Assembly: GCA_021847015.1 (NCBI GenBank)
Contig: JAJZVW010000006.1
Span: 1-64,000 of the forward strand
Length of the DNA: 64,000 nucleotides
DNA from: Pseudomonadota bacterium
GTDB taxonomy: Bacteria; Pseudomonadota; Alphaproteobacteria; Rhodospirillales; Magnetospirillaceae
Reading direction: 5' to 3'
Positions 32,558 to 41,276 of this stretch are shown in pieces (position 1 is the stretch's first letter; every line of letters begins with the position of its first letter). The notes under the pieces are model-generated. The model was given only the letters and a program-made list of their open reading frames with translations. It made no database searches and had not been told where the DNA came from. The position numbers and the translations under genes are program-made.

Positions 32558-34060
32558 TCAACCAAATCCCCCGTGCAGATACCAGCGGCCGTCGCCGCCG
32601 TCGCGGAACAGCCACCAGCGGCGGCCGCGCTCGTCCTCGACGCGCCAGTAATCGCGCCACGACGCGGCGGGCGGGGGCAGGGCGGCGTGCCACCATTCGG
32701 CGGCGATGCGCTCGGGACCCTCGGCGCGGGCGACGGCGAGGGTTTCGCCGTGGCGGTAAAGACGCGCGGGCCGGCCGTCCACTTCCGCCACCCGGATCGG
32801 TTCGGGGCGCGGCAGCAGCCGCACCGGCCGCAAGCGGCGCGGCCACGCGCCGCCGGGCTCCGCCGTCGGGGCGGCCTTGGCGCACAGGCGTTCCGGCAGA
32901 TGGGTGGGGCGGGGCAGCGGGCGCCAGGCGGCCGCCGGGCCCAGCCGCCGCGCCAGCCGGTCCATCAGCAGCGGCAGCGCCGCGCCCTCGGGGCGCCGTT
33001 CCATGTCGGTCTGACGGGCGCCGAGGGGATCGGCGGCGGCGGCCGTCATGGTCATGGCCTCGATGCCGAAGCCGGCGTCCAGGCCGTCCAGCCCCTCGGC
33101 GAACAGCCGGGCGAGATGGCCGGGCGTCCGCACCGGCGCGGCTGTCCCCACATGTCGCGTCAGCACGCCGCCATCGACGCGGAACAGGCGCAGGATCAGG
33201 GAACGCGCGCCCAGGCCGCGGCGTTCCAGCCGCTTCGCCAGCACGTTCAGCAGGCGGAGGACGGCCGCCGCCACGTCCTCGGTGCGGCCGATGGGCTCGG
33301 CGAAGGCGAGGCGGGCGAAGAGGGGCTCCTGTGGCGGAAGCGCCGACAGCGGCTCGGGGATGCGGCCGAGCAATTGGTCGATCCGCCGGGCGACGACGGC
33401 GCCGAAGCGCGCAGCCAGCGGTGCCCTCGGCAGCGCCATCAGGTCGTCGAGGCGGCGCACGCCCAGCCGCCGCAAGGTGGCCACGGTCTCGGGCGGCAGC
33501 CTCAGGGCGGCGACGGGAAGGCCGGCCAGAAGCTGGCGGGCGGCGCCTTCGGGCACCACCATGGCCTTGCCGTCGCCGAACCGGGCCGCCGCCCAGGCCG
33601 CGCCGGGGGTGTCGGCGATGGCGGCGCGCACGGCGAAGCCCAGGCCTTCGAGCGCGGCCACCACGTCATCGAGCATGGCTTTTTCGCCGCCGAACAGATG
33701 GGCGCAGCCGCTGGCGTCGATCCACAGGCCGTGATCGTTCCCGGATTCGCGGTCGGGCGCCGTCCAGGGACTCCAGCGCCGGCACCATTCGGCCAGGGAT
33801 TCCAGCGCCTCCCGGTCGGAATCGGGCTCGGCCGGCACGGTGGCAAGGCCGGGGCACAGCGCCGAGGCGTCCGCCGCCGCCACTCCCGGCACCACGCCGG
33901 CCGCGCGCGCGGCGGCGTTGGCGGCGGCGACCGCCGCCCGGCCGCCGGCACGGGCCACGGTGGCGAGGGGACGCTTCCGCAGCGCGTCCAGCCGCTTCCC
34001 CGGCCGGGTCAGCCGGTCGGTCGCGAACAGCGGCAGCGACAGCGCGATGATCCGTTTCAT
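32558..34060 (-). CDS. imuB: ImuB-type Y-family polymerase-like protein
   Basis: ImuB is the catalytically inactive Y-family polymerase homologue that links the DnaE2 polymerase to the beta clamp in SOS mutagenesis. This 500-aa protein has the Y-family N-terminus (ALSLPLFATDRL), a palm with DASGCAHLFGGE, a helix-hairpin-helix (LRRLGVRRLDDLMALPR) and a long C-terminal region ending YWRVEDERGRRWWLFRDGGDGRWYLHGGF. It is separated from imuA by an opposing small gene, and no dnaE2 is in the window. A near-match to the SOS box lies 26 bp upstream (34086-34100). Confidence 0.9.
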   Translation of the reverse strand: MKRIIALSLPLFATDRLTRPGKRLDALRKRPLATVARAGGRAAVAAANAAARAAGVVPGVAAADASALCPGLATVPAEPDSDREALESLAEWCRRWSPWTAPDRESGNDHGLWIDASGCAHLFGGEKAMLDDVVAALEGLGFAVRAAIADTPGAAWAAARFGDGKAMVVPEGAARQLLAGLPVAALRLPPETVATLRRLGVRRLDDLMALPRAPLAARFGAVVARRIDQLLGRIPEPLSALPPQEPLFARLAFAEPIGRTEDVAAAVLRLLNVLAKRLERRGLGARSLILRLFRVDGGVLTRHVGTAAPVRTPGHLARLFAEGLDGLDAGFGIEAMTMTAAAADPLGARQTDMERRPEGAALPLLMDRLARRLGPAAAWRPLPRPTHLPERLCAKAAPTAEPGGAWPRRLRPVRLLPRPEPIRVAEVDGRPARLYRHGETLAVARAEGPERIAAEWWHAALPPPAASWRDYWRVEDERGRRWWLFRDGGDGRWYLHGGFG

Positions 34061-34085
34061 CGGGACGGACCCCGGTGGTGGCAAG

Positions 34086-34100
34086 GTTCCCGGAAAGGAC
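34086..34100 (-). promoter_or_regulatory. Degenerate SOS box candidate upstream of imuB
   Basis: GTTC-N7-GGAC matches seven of eight conserved bases of the alphaproteobacterial LexA site. It lies 26 bp before the imuB start. It is plausible because imuB cannot be read from the imuA promoter without crossing an opposing gene. Confidence 0.35.
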
Positions 34101-34241
34101 TTGTTTCGTTCTTGATCATATGGCATATAATTCATGCGTGATATGCGAAATTGGTGGGGGTCCCTGGTTCTCGAACCATCACACTCGCCGCCAAAAAACG
34201 AATCCGCGACAGGTTTCGCCCAAGGAATGGGGGGAGGGGGC

Positions 34242-34436
34242 ATGTCTTACCCGCTGGTCGATACCGGTTATACCCTGTGGGCGGCCGACCTCGATTCGGC
34301 CCTCATGTACCGATACGGCATGTCGGCCCGCAGTCTCGGCGTCAACCCCAAGGAACTGCTGCACAGCTATTACCGGGGGGTTTCCGTTTCCGCCGCCGTC
34401 GCTTCCATCAGTGAGCGTCACGGCCTTCCCCGCTGA
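34242..34436 (+). CDS. Small hypothetical protein between imuB and imuA, 64 aa
   Basis: MSYPLVDTGYTLWAADLDSA, then MYRYGMSARSLGVNPKELLHSYYRGVSVSAAVASISERHG. The composition is balanced and protein-like. The ATG follows an excellent purine-rich site (GGGGGGAGGGGG), and a perfect TATAAT stands at 34126-34131. It runs against the imu genes and its end overlaps the imuA 3' end by 29 bases. The family is not recognised. Confidence 0.6.
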   Translation: MSYPLVDTGYTLWAADLDSALMYRYGMSARSLGVNPKELLHSYYRGVSVSAAVASISERHGLPR

Positions 34437-35067
34437 CGCCGTCCGGCGCGACCGTCCATTCGCCGGGCATTCCGCCCCGGCACCGTTCCAGAGCCAGGTG
34501 CCAGCGCCCCCCCGGCAGGGCGCCGACCCGCCACCGGGTGGTACCGGCGTTGGCGGCGCGGGTGGGCGGGGGATGCAGCGCCAGTCCCGTGACCCGGCCG
34601 GCCTCCGCGGCCAGTTGCAGCCGGCGGCCGGCAATCAGGTCCAGGCCGGCGATCTCGGCCACCACGCAGGCCAGATCTGGACAGCGCAACGCCTCTTCCA
34701 TCACCCATAGCCGCTCGGCTTCGGCCGCCGCCCGCACCACGATCAGGCGTTCCGGAACCAATCCCCAGGCCGCCAGCCCGGGAGGATAGAGGTCCTCCGC
34801 CACCGGCGCCCACAGCACCGGCCGGCCCTTCCGCTCGGCCAGGCGGCCGGCGATGAGCGCCGCGAAGGCCGTGCCGGCGGAATCGGCGGCGACGAGTTGG
34901 TGCAGGCACGCCAAGGCCAGGCCGCCGCCCGGCAGCGCCCGGTCGATCTCGGGGAACAGCGGCAGGGATTCGCCCGGTCCATGGGTGCCGCCCTGTTCCA
35001 GCGTGCGGATGCGGGCGCGCAGGGCGTCGAGGGAAGGCGGGGGGAGGGAGGGAAGGGGATCGGCCAT
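34408..35067 (-). CDS. imuA: ImuA, SOS mutagenesis accessory protein
   Basis: This 219-aa RecA/SulA-related protein works with ImuB and DnaE2 in error-prone translesion synthesis. The N-terminal region (LDALRARIRTLEQGG, then LPLFPEIDRALPGGGL) and the core (HQLVAADSAGTAFAALIAGRLA, VLWAPVAEDLYPPGLAAWGL) follow the family. The position of the RecA Walker A loop reads ADSAGTAFA, so ATP binding is doubtful, as in other ImuA proteins. A perfect LexA box lies 15 bp upstream of the start codon; no Shine-Dalgarno site is evident. Confidence 0.88.
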   Translation of the reverse strand: MADPLPSLPPPSLDALRARIRTLEQGGTHGPGESLPLFPEIDRALPGGGLALACLHQLVAADSAGTAFAALIAGRLAERKGRPVLWAPVAEDLYPPGLAAWGLVPERLIVVRAAAEAERLWVMEEALRCPDLACVVAEIAGLDLIAGRRLQLAAEAGRVTGLALHPPPTRAANAGTTRWRVGALPGGRWHLALERCRGGMPGEWTVAPDGVSGEGRDAH

Positions 35068-35081
35068 GGCGGATGCGTTTC

Positions 35082-35096
35082 GTTCACTTAATGTTC
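35082..35096 (-). promoter_or_regulatory. LexA (SOS) box of imuA
   Basis: GTTCACTTAATGTTC is an exact GTTC-N7-GTTC direct repeat, the alphaproteobacterial LexA operator. It stands 15 bp upstream of the imuA start codon in the region shared with the divergent lipoprotein gene. Confidence 0.85.
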
Positions 35097-35270
35097 CAGA
35101 TTACCCGACGGGATCGGTCGAGGTACAGGACTTCATTTGGAGTGGCCAGCCATAACCCGAACTCACGAATAGGCCCCCATCCCGAAAGAAGGGCATTCGG
35201 GAGGACGGGATTGCCGACGCGCCCGCATCCGCCACGTCTGAGAGAGGATTCGTGCGAAAAGGAGGCGGAG

Positions 35271-36410
35271 ATGCGGCGCGGGCTGGCTCTGGTGCTTGCG
35301 GCGGGGCTGGTCGCCTGCGCGCCGGCCGGGGAGGAGAGACCTTCGGGCTTGGCCTCGGTCCTGCCGCCGCCCGTTCCGGGCGCCTTGCCGCCTCCGGTGG
35401 GAAGCGAATTGGTGATGCCCCTGGGGTACGGGGCGAACGTCGTCGCCGCCGATCTGGTCGATCCCCGGGCGGTGGTGATCTCCCCCTCCGGGCAGGTCTA
35501 CGTGGTCGAGGGAACCTCGGCGCGGCTGACCCGGGTGGAGGCCGGCGGCACGCTCTTTCCGGTCGCCACCGGCGGCGGCAACGGCCCTTGGACGGGCGCG
35601 GCCATGCTGGACGGCCGGCTGTACGTGGCCGAGGCGGGCGGCCCGTTGGGCGGCCGCATCCTTGAGATCGGCGACCACGGCGCCATAGCCGCCTTGCCGG
35701 CGCGGCTGCCGGCGGGGGGGCTGCTGGGGCCGCTCGCCGCCGGTCCCGACGGCTGGCTTTATGTGGGGGTGGCCTCGCCGGGGCGGGCGGGCCGTGATAT
35801 CCCCTGCCGCAACCTGCGTCTGGCCGGCGGCGGCGAAATCTCCGGAACGGTTCCCTGCACCGGCTCGGTGCTGCGCATTTCCCGGGACGGCCGGCGGATC
35901 GAAGCCTACGCCTGGGGATTTCGGCGCCCGGTGAGCCTCGCCTTCACCCCGTCCGGGCAATTGCTGGTGGCCGACGACGTCACCGAGGGCGTGGGCGGCG
36001 GGAAGTTTCCGGCCGAACGGGCGCCCGACATGCTGTGGGCGGCGGTGCCGGGCCTGTGGTACGGCTGGCCCCAGGCGGCCGGCGAACTGGCGTCCAGCGA
36101 GCCGGAACTCGCCGCCCTTCCCAATCCGCCGCCGGCCCCGGCGGCCACCATTCCCGGACGGGTGGCCGCCGTGACGGTGGTGCCCGAATCCACGCGCGCC
36201 TTCGGCCCCGCGGGCCGGCCGCTGGTGGTGTTCGACGCGCCGAGCGGCACCGGCCAGGTGACCATCGCCGACACCGCCAACGGGGGCGAAAAGCGGTTCA
36301 TCGGCAATCTGGCCGATCCCAGCGCCCTGGCCTTCGCCCCCAACGGGACCGCATTGTGGATCGCCGATGCGGGAACCGGCCGCTTATGGAAGGTCACCGC
36401 CTTCCAGTAG
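35271..36410 (+). CDS. Beta-propeller lipoprotein (NHL/sugar-dehydrogenase-like)
   Basis: This 379-aa protein has lipobox LVAC (mature Cys near residue 16). Repeated blade motifs follow: DPRAVVISPSGQVYVVEGTS, DGRLYVAEAGG, AYAWGFRRPVSLAFTPSGQLLVADD and DPSALAFAPNGTALWIADAGTG. The GFRRPVSLAF and DDVTEG segments recall PQQ-type sugar dehydrogenase propellers, but the usual catalytic His is not evident, so a binding or structural role is as likely. AGGAGGCGGAG precedes the ATG. Export to the periplasmic face or outer membrane is expected. Confidence 0.8.
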   Translation: MRRGLALVLAAGLVACAPAGEERPSGLASVLPPPVPGALPPPVGSELVMPLGYGANVVAADLVDPRAVVISPSGQVYVVEGTSARLTRVEAGGTLFPVATGGGNGPWTGAAMLDGRLYVAEAGGPLGGRILEIGDHGAIAALPARLPAGGLLGPLAAGPDGWLYVGVASPGRAGRDIPCRNLRLAGGGEISGTVPCTGSVLRISRDGRRIEAYAWGFRRPVSLAFTPSGQLLVADDVTEGVGGGKFPAERAPDMLWAAVPGLWYGWPQAAGELASSEPELAALPNPPPAPAATIPGRVAAVTVVPESTRAFGPAGRPLVVFDAPSGTGQVTIADTANGGEKRFIGNLADPSALAFAPNGTALWIADAGTGRLWKVTAFQ

Positions 36411-36539
36411 GATTTTCTGGTCGTGTCTCAGGTTGAAATTCGAATCGTAGATCCCGGGTGAGGCCGTGGCCTACCCATTCGGCGTAATAAAAAAATTAAC
36501 TGTTCGTCATGTAGGGTTTGCAGTAAGGTTTCGAGAACG

Positions 36540-36560
36540 GAACGTGTACACGATACGTTC
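36540..36560 (+). promoter_or_regulatory. Inverted repeat upstream of the Panacea gene, operator candidate
   Basis: GAACGT and ACGTTC arms flank a GTACAC-containing centre, ending 21 bases before the start codon. Toxin-antitoxin operons are commonly autoregulated at such sites, so this may be an operator. It is inferred from symmetry and position only. Confidence 0.35.
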
Positions 36561-36581
36561 TGCCAGGGAGAGGGATGAAGG

Positions 36582-37025
36582 ATGGCTGTGCATCCTTTTG
36601 CGGCAGCAACCCAAATTTGCGAATTGGGGGGCTGGCGCGTAACGAATCTCGAGCTGCAAAAGATTCTGTATATCGCGCATATGGTTCATATGGGCGAAAA
36701 TAACGGTGCACGACTGATAAATGGGTCATTCGAGGCGTGGGACTACGGCCCGGTAGAGCCGAATATATACCACAAAGTTAAGATATTCGGTGGCAACCCA
36801 ATTCAGGATATTTTCTTTGCACACCCGCCTATAGAGATGTCCGCGGAATGGAATACCATTGTAAATGCCGCAAAATTTCTTCTTGGGAAGCGACCCGGAG
36901 AATTGGTGGCTATAACACATTGGGAAAAAGGTGCGTGGGCGAAAAATTATGTCTCAGGAATCAAAGGGATCGCTATCCCCGACAGCGACATTATCGCAGA
37001 ATATAACGCACGAGTTGCCGCCTGA
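36582..37025 (+). CDS. Panacea-domain (SocA/GepA-like, DUF4065) protein, candidate antitoxin
   Basis: This 147-aa protein shows the Panacea pattern: LELQKILYIAHMVHMGENNG, then FEAWDYGPVEPNIYHKVKIFG and the late GELVAITHWEKGAWAKNY. Panacea domains are antitoxin modules paired with many unrelated toxins. The gene is markedly richer in A and T than its neighbours, a sign of horizontal acquisition. GAGAGGG seven bases before the ATG supports the start. It overlaps the next gene by 77 bases in another frame, so the two are coupled. Confidence 0.85.
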   Translation: MAVHPFAAATQICELGGWRVTNLELQKILYIAHMVHMGENNGARLINGSFEAWDYGPVEPNIYHKVKIFGGNPIQDIFFAHPPIEMSAEWNTIVNAAKFLLGKRPGELVAITHWEKGAWAKNYVSGIKGIAIPDSDIIAEYNARVAA

Positions 37026-37353
37026 CACAGTTTTTACCAAGATAGCAGCAGTTCACGCTACAAAGCTGGACGATACCGCTGCGATTTTGGAGCGGCAGCT
37101 TCAAGCAGAGAAAGAATCTAGAAAAGAAGAGAGATTTTTTTGGATTTTTGCCATTGCGCTCGTGATGGATGTTGTTCTTTTCAACGGTATTGAAAAATGG
37201 CAAGCTATTTTAGCAATTTTTCTTCTCGAAATTGTTTTTCTTATTGGTCTCGCGGGCTGGCTCGGCGTTGATCACGTAGCGGTATGGCTTGCGCGATTGT
37301 TCCATAATTTTTCACCTCGCCCCGACAAGCGATCTGGCCGAGAAGAGCGCTAA
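36949..37353 (+). CDS. Two-TM membrane protein overlapping the Panacea gene, candidate toxin
   Basis: This 134-aa protein has a polar N-terminus, a charged helical segment likely to form a coiled coil (KLDDTAAILERQLQAEKESR) and two transmembrane helices (FFWIFAIALVMDVVLF and WQAILAIFLLEIVFLIGLAG). The tail is basic (RPDKRSGREER). It begins inside the Panacea gene and has the same low GC, so both entered together. No known family was recognised. Toxin function is an inference from the Panacea partner and the membrane-protein character; an accessory or effector role is also possible. Confidence 0.7.
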   Translation: MSQESKGSLSPTATLSQNITHELPPDTVFTKIAAVHATKLDDTAAILERQLQAEKESRKEERFFWIFAIALVMDVVLFNGIEKWQAILAIFLLEIVFLIGLAGWLGVDHVAVWLARLFHNFSPRPDKRSGREER

Positions 37354-37515
37354 GAGCCGTTTACCTGTTGATGGGTGCGATACGTGGCCGGCCGCTTTCG
37401 GTTTCTCCGCCCGTGCGTCGATCAGCGCCACGATATCATCCATGCTCCACAGCCGATTTTCTTTACCTTTCGCGCAATTGGTGGCAGCATGGTGCATCGG
37501 AGGGAGTGCGGCGCC

Positions 37516-38226
37516 ATGTCCGTCACCGCGATTTCGTCGGCCAACGACTATACGCAAGCGCGCAATCAGTTCCCGCCTGCCGATGGGACGGCGGGGAGCG
37601 CAAATCCGTATCCTGCGGCGTTCACGAATCAGCCCCCTCCGGTCACAGGGACGTTCCATGCCTCCACGGAGGCATCGGCGTCCGCATCCCCGGTGGTGAC
37701 CGCGACTCCGGCGGCGGCGGCGGTTGCGGCGGTCAGCCATCCCAGCGCCGATTTGTTCACCCGGATGGCGCCCAAGCCCAATCCCAATCCCTCCGCGGCG
37801 GCCGGCAACGGGTCCCACACGCCTTCGGATTACGCGGCAAGGGTGCAGCAAAGCGGGGCCGGGCAGGGGATCGAACAGAATTCGCCTAGGGCGGTGCGCC
37901 AGGGCAAGGCGATCGGCGCCGAGGTGCAGGCCGTGAACAGCCAGGCGGCGGGCAGCGTCAACGTCGACCTGTCCAGTCCGGCGGCGGTCGATGCCGCCCG
38001 CGCCCAAATCGCCGCCGCCATCGTCCAGCAACAGAGCCGGGAAAACAGCCCCAACCCGCAGACTCAGGCGTTGAAGACCCAGGCGAGCCCGGTCCTGGCG
38101 GTCAATACCGTGATCGCCGCCACGGTCACCAGCGCTTCTGGCGCCAATCCGTACACCACCTATGCGGCGCCGGAAAACTACGCCGCCCCCCTGCCGCGCG
38201 GCAACACGGTCAACATCCACGGGTGA
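37516..38226 (+). CDS. Ala/Ser/Thr/Asn-rich low-complexity protein, 236 aa
   Basis: VTAISSANDYTQARNQFPPA is followed by long stretches of small residues (ASASASPVVTATPAAAAVAA) and a more regular helix (SPAAVDAARAQIAAAIVQQQS). There is no signal peptide, transmembrane helix or known domain. GGAGGGAG lies about 11 bases before the ATG; an ATG nine codons earlier is possible. Its stop is 10 bp before the ABC ATPase gene. Confidence 0.55.
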   Translation: MSVTAISSANDYTQARNQFPPADGTAGSANPYPAAFTNQPPPVTGTFHASTEASASASPVVTATPAAAAVAAVSHPSADLFTRMAPKPNPNPSAAAGNGSHTPSDYAARVQQSGAGQGIEQNSPRAVRQGKAIGAEVQAVNSQAAGSVNVDLSSPAAVDAARAQIAAAIVQQQSRENSPNPQTQALKTQASPVLAVNTVIAATVTSASGANPYTTYAAPENYAAPLPRGNTVNIHG

Positions 38227-38236
38227 CCCCCCTTTG

Positions 38237-38851
38237 ATGCTGATGGTCGAGGGCCTCCGCCGCCCGGGTCTCGGGCCGGTGGATTTCAGCCTGTCCGCCG
38301 GCGAATGCGTCTCCCTGTCGGGTCCGTCCGGCGTGGGCAAGACCCTGCTGCTGCGCGCCATCGCCGATCTCGATCCCAGCACCGGGCGGGTCGTCCTCGA
38401 CGGCGTCGGCCGCGAGGCCGTGCCAGCGCCGCGCTGGCGGCGGATGGTGCGCTATTTCGCCGCGGAGCCGGGCTGGTGGGCCGAGCGCGTGTCCGACCAT
38501 TTCGCCGATTGGGACGCGGCGGTTCCGCTGGTCCGCTCGCTCCTCCTGCCGCCCGAGATCGGCAAGGCTCCGGTGGCACGCCTGTCCACCGGGGAACGGC
38601 AACGGCTGGCCCTGGTGAGGGGGCTGATGGCGCGGCCGCTTGTGCTGCTTCTCGACGAGCCCACCGCGGCGCTGGACCCCGCCGCCCGCACCGCCGCCGA
38701 GGACATGCTGGCCGCGCGCCAGGCGGAAGGGGTGGGGATGCTGTGGGTCACCCACGATGCCGCCCAGGCGCGGCGGGTCGCCACCCGCCATCTGGTAATG
38801 GAGGACGGGCGGGTGCGCGAGGCGAACGATGGCGGCGGGGACGCGGCGTGA
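38237..38851 (+). CDS. ABC transporter ATPase, FetA-like (YbbL)
   Basis: This 204-aa ATP-binding subunit has Walker A GPSGVGKTLLLRAI (near residue 33), signature LSTGERQRLALVRGL, Walker B LVLLLDEPTAALD and the switch His (WVTHDA). It overlaps the permease gene by four bases (GTGA), and the permease is of the FetB/YbbM type, so the pair should form an inner-membrane iron exporter or related metal/oxidative-stress transporter. The first ATG has no strong Shine-Dalgarno site; a second lies two codons later. Confidence 0.88.
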   Translation: MLMVEGLRRPGLGPVDFSLSAGECVSLSGPSGVGKTLLLRAIADLDPSTGRVVLDGVGREAVPAPRWRRMVRYFAAEPGWWAERVSDHFADWDAAVPLVRSLLLPPEIGKAPVARLSTGERQRLALVRGLMARPLVLLLDEPTAALDPAARTAAEDMLAARQAEGVGMLWVTHDAAQARRVATRHLVMEDGRVREANDGGGDAA

Positions 38852-39639
38852 CGTATATCAGCCTCAGTTTTTCCGACCTCGCCCTTGCGGCGCTGCTGAT
38901 CCTGGTCAACGCCGGATTGTCGCTGGCCTTGGGTTTGGGCCTCGAACGCCGCCTGTTCGTGGCCGCCTCGCGCATGGTGGTCCAGCTTCTGCTGGTGGGC
39001 CTGGTGCTCGAAGCCCTGTTCCGGACGGTCAATCCCTGGGCCACGGCCCTGGTGGCGGCGGCCATGGTCGGCTTCGCCGGGCGCGAGGCGACGGCCCGTC
39101 AGGAGCATCGGCTGGCGGGCTGGTGGTCGCAGGGGCTGGGGACCGGGGCCATGCTGATGGCGGCGGGCATCGTCACCCTGTTCGCGCTGACCACCCAGCT
39201 GCGCCCGCACCCCTGGTACGACCCCCGCTATGCCATTCCGCTGTTGGGCATGGTGCTGGGCAACACCATGAACGGCATCAGCCTGGGGCTGAACGCCCTG
39301 ACCGGGGACCTCGGCCACAACCGGGCGGCCGTGGAAGCCCGGCTGGCGCTCGGGGCCGACCGCTGGCAGGCCATGCGGTTCCTGGCGGGGAAGTCTCTGC
39401 GCATGGCCACGACCCCCATCGTCAACAGCATGGCGGCGACCGGGCTGGTGTCCCTGCCCGGCATGATGACCGGCCAGATCCTGGGCGGCGTCGCGCCCTT
39501 CGAGGCGGTGAAGTACCAGATCCTGGTGATGTTCCTGATCGCCGGGGGAACGGGCATCGGCGCCGTGGCCGCCATCGGCGGCGGCGTGCTGCGCCTGACC
39601 GACCACCGCCACCGGCTGCGCCTGGACCGGCTGGGGTGA
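38848..39639 (+). CDS. ABC transporter permease, FetB-like (YbbM)
   Basis: This 263-aa protein has about seven hydrophobic helices and the family motifs MVLGNTMNGISLGLNAL, EARLALGADRWQA and LPGMMTGQILGGVAPFEAVKYQI. In E. coli the FetAB pair exports iron and increases peroxide resistance. The GTG start overlaps the ATPase stop. It is followed by palindromic repeats, with tyrS convergent beyond them. Confidence 0.9.
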   Translation: MTYISLSFSDLALAALLILVNAGLSLALGLGLERRLFVAASRMVVQLLLVGLVLEALFRTVNPWATALVAAAMVGFAGREATARQEHRLAGWWSQGLGTGAMLMAAGIVTLFALTTQLRPHPWYDPRYAIPLLGMVLGNTMNGISLGLNALTGDLGHNRAAVEARLALGADRWQAMRFLAGKSLRMATTPIVNSMAATGLVSLPGMMTGQILGGVAPFEAVKYQILVMFLIAGGTGIGAVAAIGGGVLRLTDHRHRLRLDRLG

Positions 39640-39659
39640 GCGGTTGCGCCCGTGCCGCG

Positions 39660-39789
39660 GTCATTCCGAACCGAAGGCGAGGGATCGTTCGGGCACTTCC
39701 GCGTGAAAGGTTCCTCCTCGCTGGCGCTCGTTCGGAACGACAGCACGGCATTGTCGTCCCGAGCGCAGCCGAGGGACCTTTCACGCGAC
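39660..39789. repeat. Palindromic core repeats between fetB and tyrS
   Basis: There is one full core (39660-39742, GTCATTCCGAACC arm to GGAACGACA arm) and one half core (39751-39789). They lie between two convergent genes and could terminate both. Confidence 0.7.
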
Positions 39790-39801
39790 CAAGCCCGGCG
39801 G

Positions 39802-41052
39802 CTATCCCGCCTTCACCAGCGCGTGGCGCTTCTTGCCGGCCGACAGCTTGACGGCGCCGTCGCGGATGTCGGCGTCCGTGATCTTGCGGGCCTCGTCGGC
39901 CACGGCGGCGTCGTTGACGCGGGCGCCGCCGCCCTTGATCAGCCGGCGGGCCTCGCCGTTGGAGGCGGCGAGCCCAGAGCGCACCAGAAGCGGGACCACC
40001 GGAATGCCGGCGGCAAGCTCGGCGGCGGGGACGGTCACGGTCGGCAGAGCTTCGGCCAGCGCGCCTTCCTCGAAGGTCTTGCGGGCGGTCTCGGCGGCTT
40101 GGAGCGCGGCGGCGTCGCCGTGGGCGAGGCGGGTGATTTCGGTGGCCAGGATCTTCTTGGCCTCGTTGATCTCGGCGCCCCCCAGCGCTTCCAGGCGGGC
40201 GATCTCGTCCAGCGGCATCTCGGTGAACAGGCGCAGGAAGCGGCCGACGTCGGCGTCCTCGGTGTTGCGCCAGTACTGCCAGAAATCGTAGGGCGACAGC
40301 CGCTCGGCGTTCAGCCACACCGCGCCCTGGGCGGTCTTGCCCATCTTGGCGCCCGACGCGGTGGTGAGCAGCGGCGAGGTCAGGCCGAACACCTCGGCCT
40401 GGTCCACCCGGCGGGTCAGCTCGACGCCGTTGACGATGTTGCCCCATTGGTCCGAACCGCCCATTTGCAGAACGCAACCGTGGCGGCGCTTGAGTTCCAG
40501 GAAGTCGTAGGCCTGGAGGATCATGTAGTTGAACTCCAGGAACGACAGGGGCTGTTCCCGCTCCAGGCGCAGTTTGACCGATTCGAACGTCAGCATGCGG
40601 TTGACGGTGAAGTGCCGGCCGTAATCGCGCAGGAAGCCGATGTAATCGAGGCCGTCCAGCCAGTCGGCGTTGTTGACCATCACCGCGCCGGAGCCGCCAT
40701 CGCCGAAACTCAGGTATTTGTCGAATACGCCGCGGATGCCGGCCATGTTGCGGGCGATGTCGGCGTCCGACAGCAGCTTGCGCGCTTCGTCCTTGCCCGA
40801 CGGGTCGCCGATGCGGGTGGTTCCCCCGCCCATCAGCACGATCGGCCTGTTGCCGGTCTTCTGCCACCAGCGCAGCATCATGATCGGCAGCAGCGAGCCC
40901 ACATGCAGGCTGTCGGCGGTGCAGTCGAAGCCGATGTAGCAAACCTGCGGCCCTTCGGCGAGGCGCTGGTCGAGCGCGTCCGCGTCGGTGCATTGGTGCA
41001 GGAAACCCCGCTCGGAGACAGTGCGCAGGAAATCGGATCGAAAGCTTTTCAT
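39802..41052 (-). CDS. tyrS: Tyrosyl-tRNA synthetase
   Basis: This enzyme charges tRNA-Tyr. It is a 416-aa class I enzyme with the HIGH-like motif HVGS at residues 50-53, the tyrosine pocket ([10 protein letters not shown]), [14 protein letters not shown] near residue 200, and KMSKS replaced by KMGKT at 236-240. A C-terminal S4 RNA-binding domain ([22 protein letters not shown]) closes it. The ATG at 41052 gives the family's usual N-terminus ([16 protein letters not shown]). It is divergent from anmK across a full palindromic element. Confidence 0.97.
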   Translation of the reverse strand: MKSFRSDFLRTVSERGFLHQCTDADALDQRLAEGPQVCYIGFDCTADSLHVGSLLPIMMLRWWQKTGNRPIVLMGGGTTRIGDPSGKDEARKLLSDADIARNMAGIRGVFDKYLSFGDGGSGAVMVNNADWLDGLDYIGFLRDYGRHFTVNRMLTFESVKLRLEREQPLSFLEFNYMILQAYDFLELKRRHGCVLQMGGSDQWGNIVNGVELTRRVDQAEVFGLTSPLLTTASGAKMGKTAQGAVWLNAERLSPYDFWQYWRNTEDADVGRFLRLFTEMPLDEIARLEALGGAEINEAKKILATEITRLAHGDAAALQAAETARKTFEEGALAEALPTVTVPAAELAAGIPVVPLLVRSGLAASNGEARRLIKGGGARVNDAAVADEARKITDADIRDGAVKLSAGKKRHALVKAG

Positions 41053-41133
41053 CGGACGGTGTCTGCCTGCTTGCGGGGAAGCCGCAGCATTTAGCACAAT
41101 CCCGACATCGCAACAATCGGGGGGGCCCGAGGG

Positions 41134-41276
41134 CAGCGGTTATCATCATGCGTTTTTCGATGTCATCCCGAGCCGAAGGCGAGGAATCTTTCACGCGAAA
41201 GTGCCTGAAAGATCCCTCAGTCGCTCCGCTTCCTCGGGATGACATCGTCAATGCGGGCGCATAATGAGAACCGGGG
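41134..41276. repeat. Palindromic MITE-like element, full copy B
   Basis: Outer ends CAGCGGTTATCATCATGCG and GCATAATGAGAACCGGGG enclose the common core. Perfect 9-bp direct repeats GCCCGAGGG flank it at 41125-41133 and 41277-41285. The right-hand duplicate supplies the GAGGG Shine-Dalgarno site of anmK. Confidence 0.85.

Noticed and set aside
34130-34200. tRNA-like stretch with GGTTCTCGAACC near 34160
   Set aside because: It resembles the T-arm end of a tRNA, but the T-loop is wrong, no acceptor or anticodon stem can be formed upstream, and the partner strand is absent. At most it is a remnant.
36582-37353. Reading the Panacea gene and the two-TM gene as one frameshifted gene
   Set aside because: The Panacea protein is complete at 147 aa with its own stop. 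The second protein has a distinct fold-type with its own ATG, so two overlapping genes are more likely.
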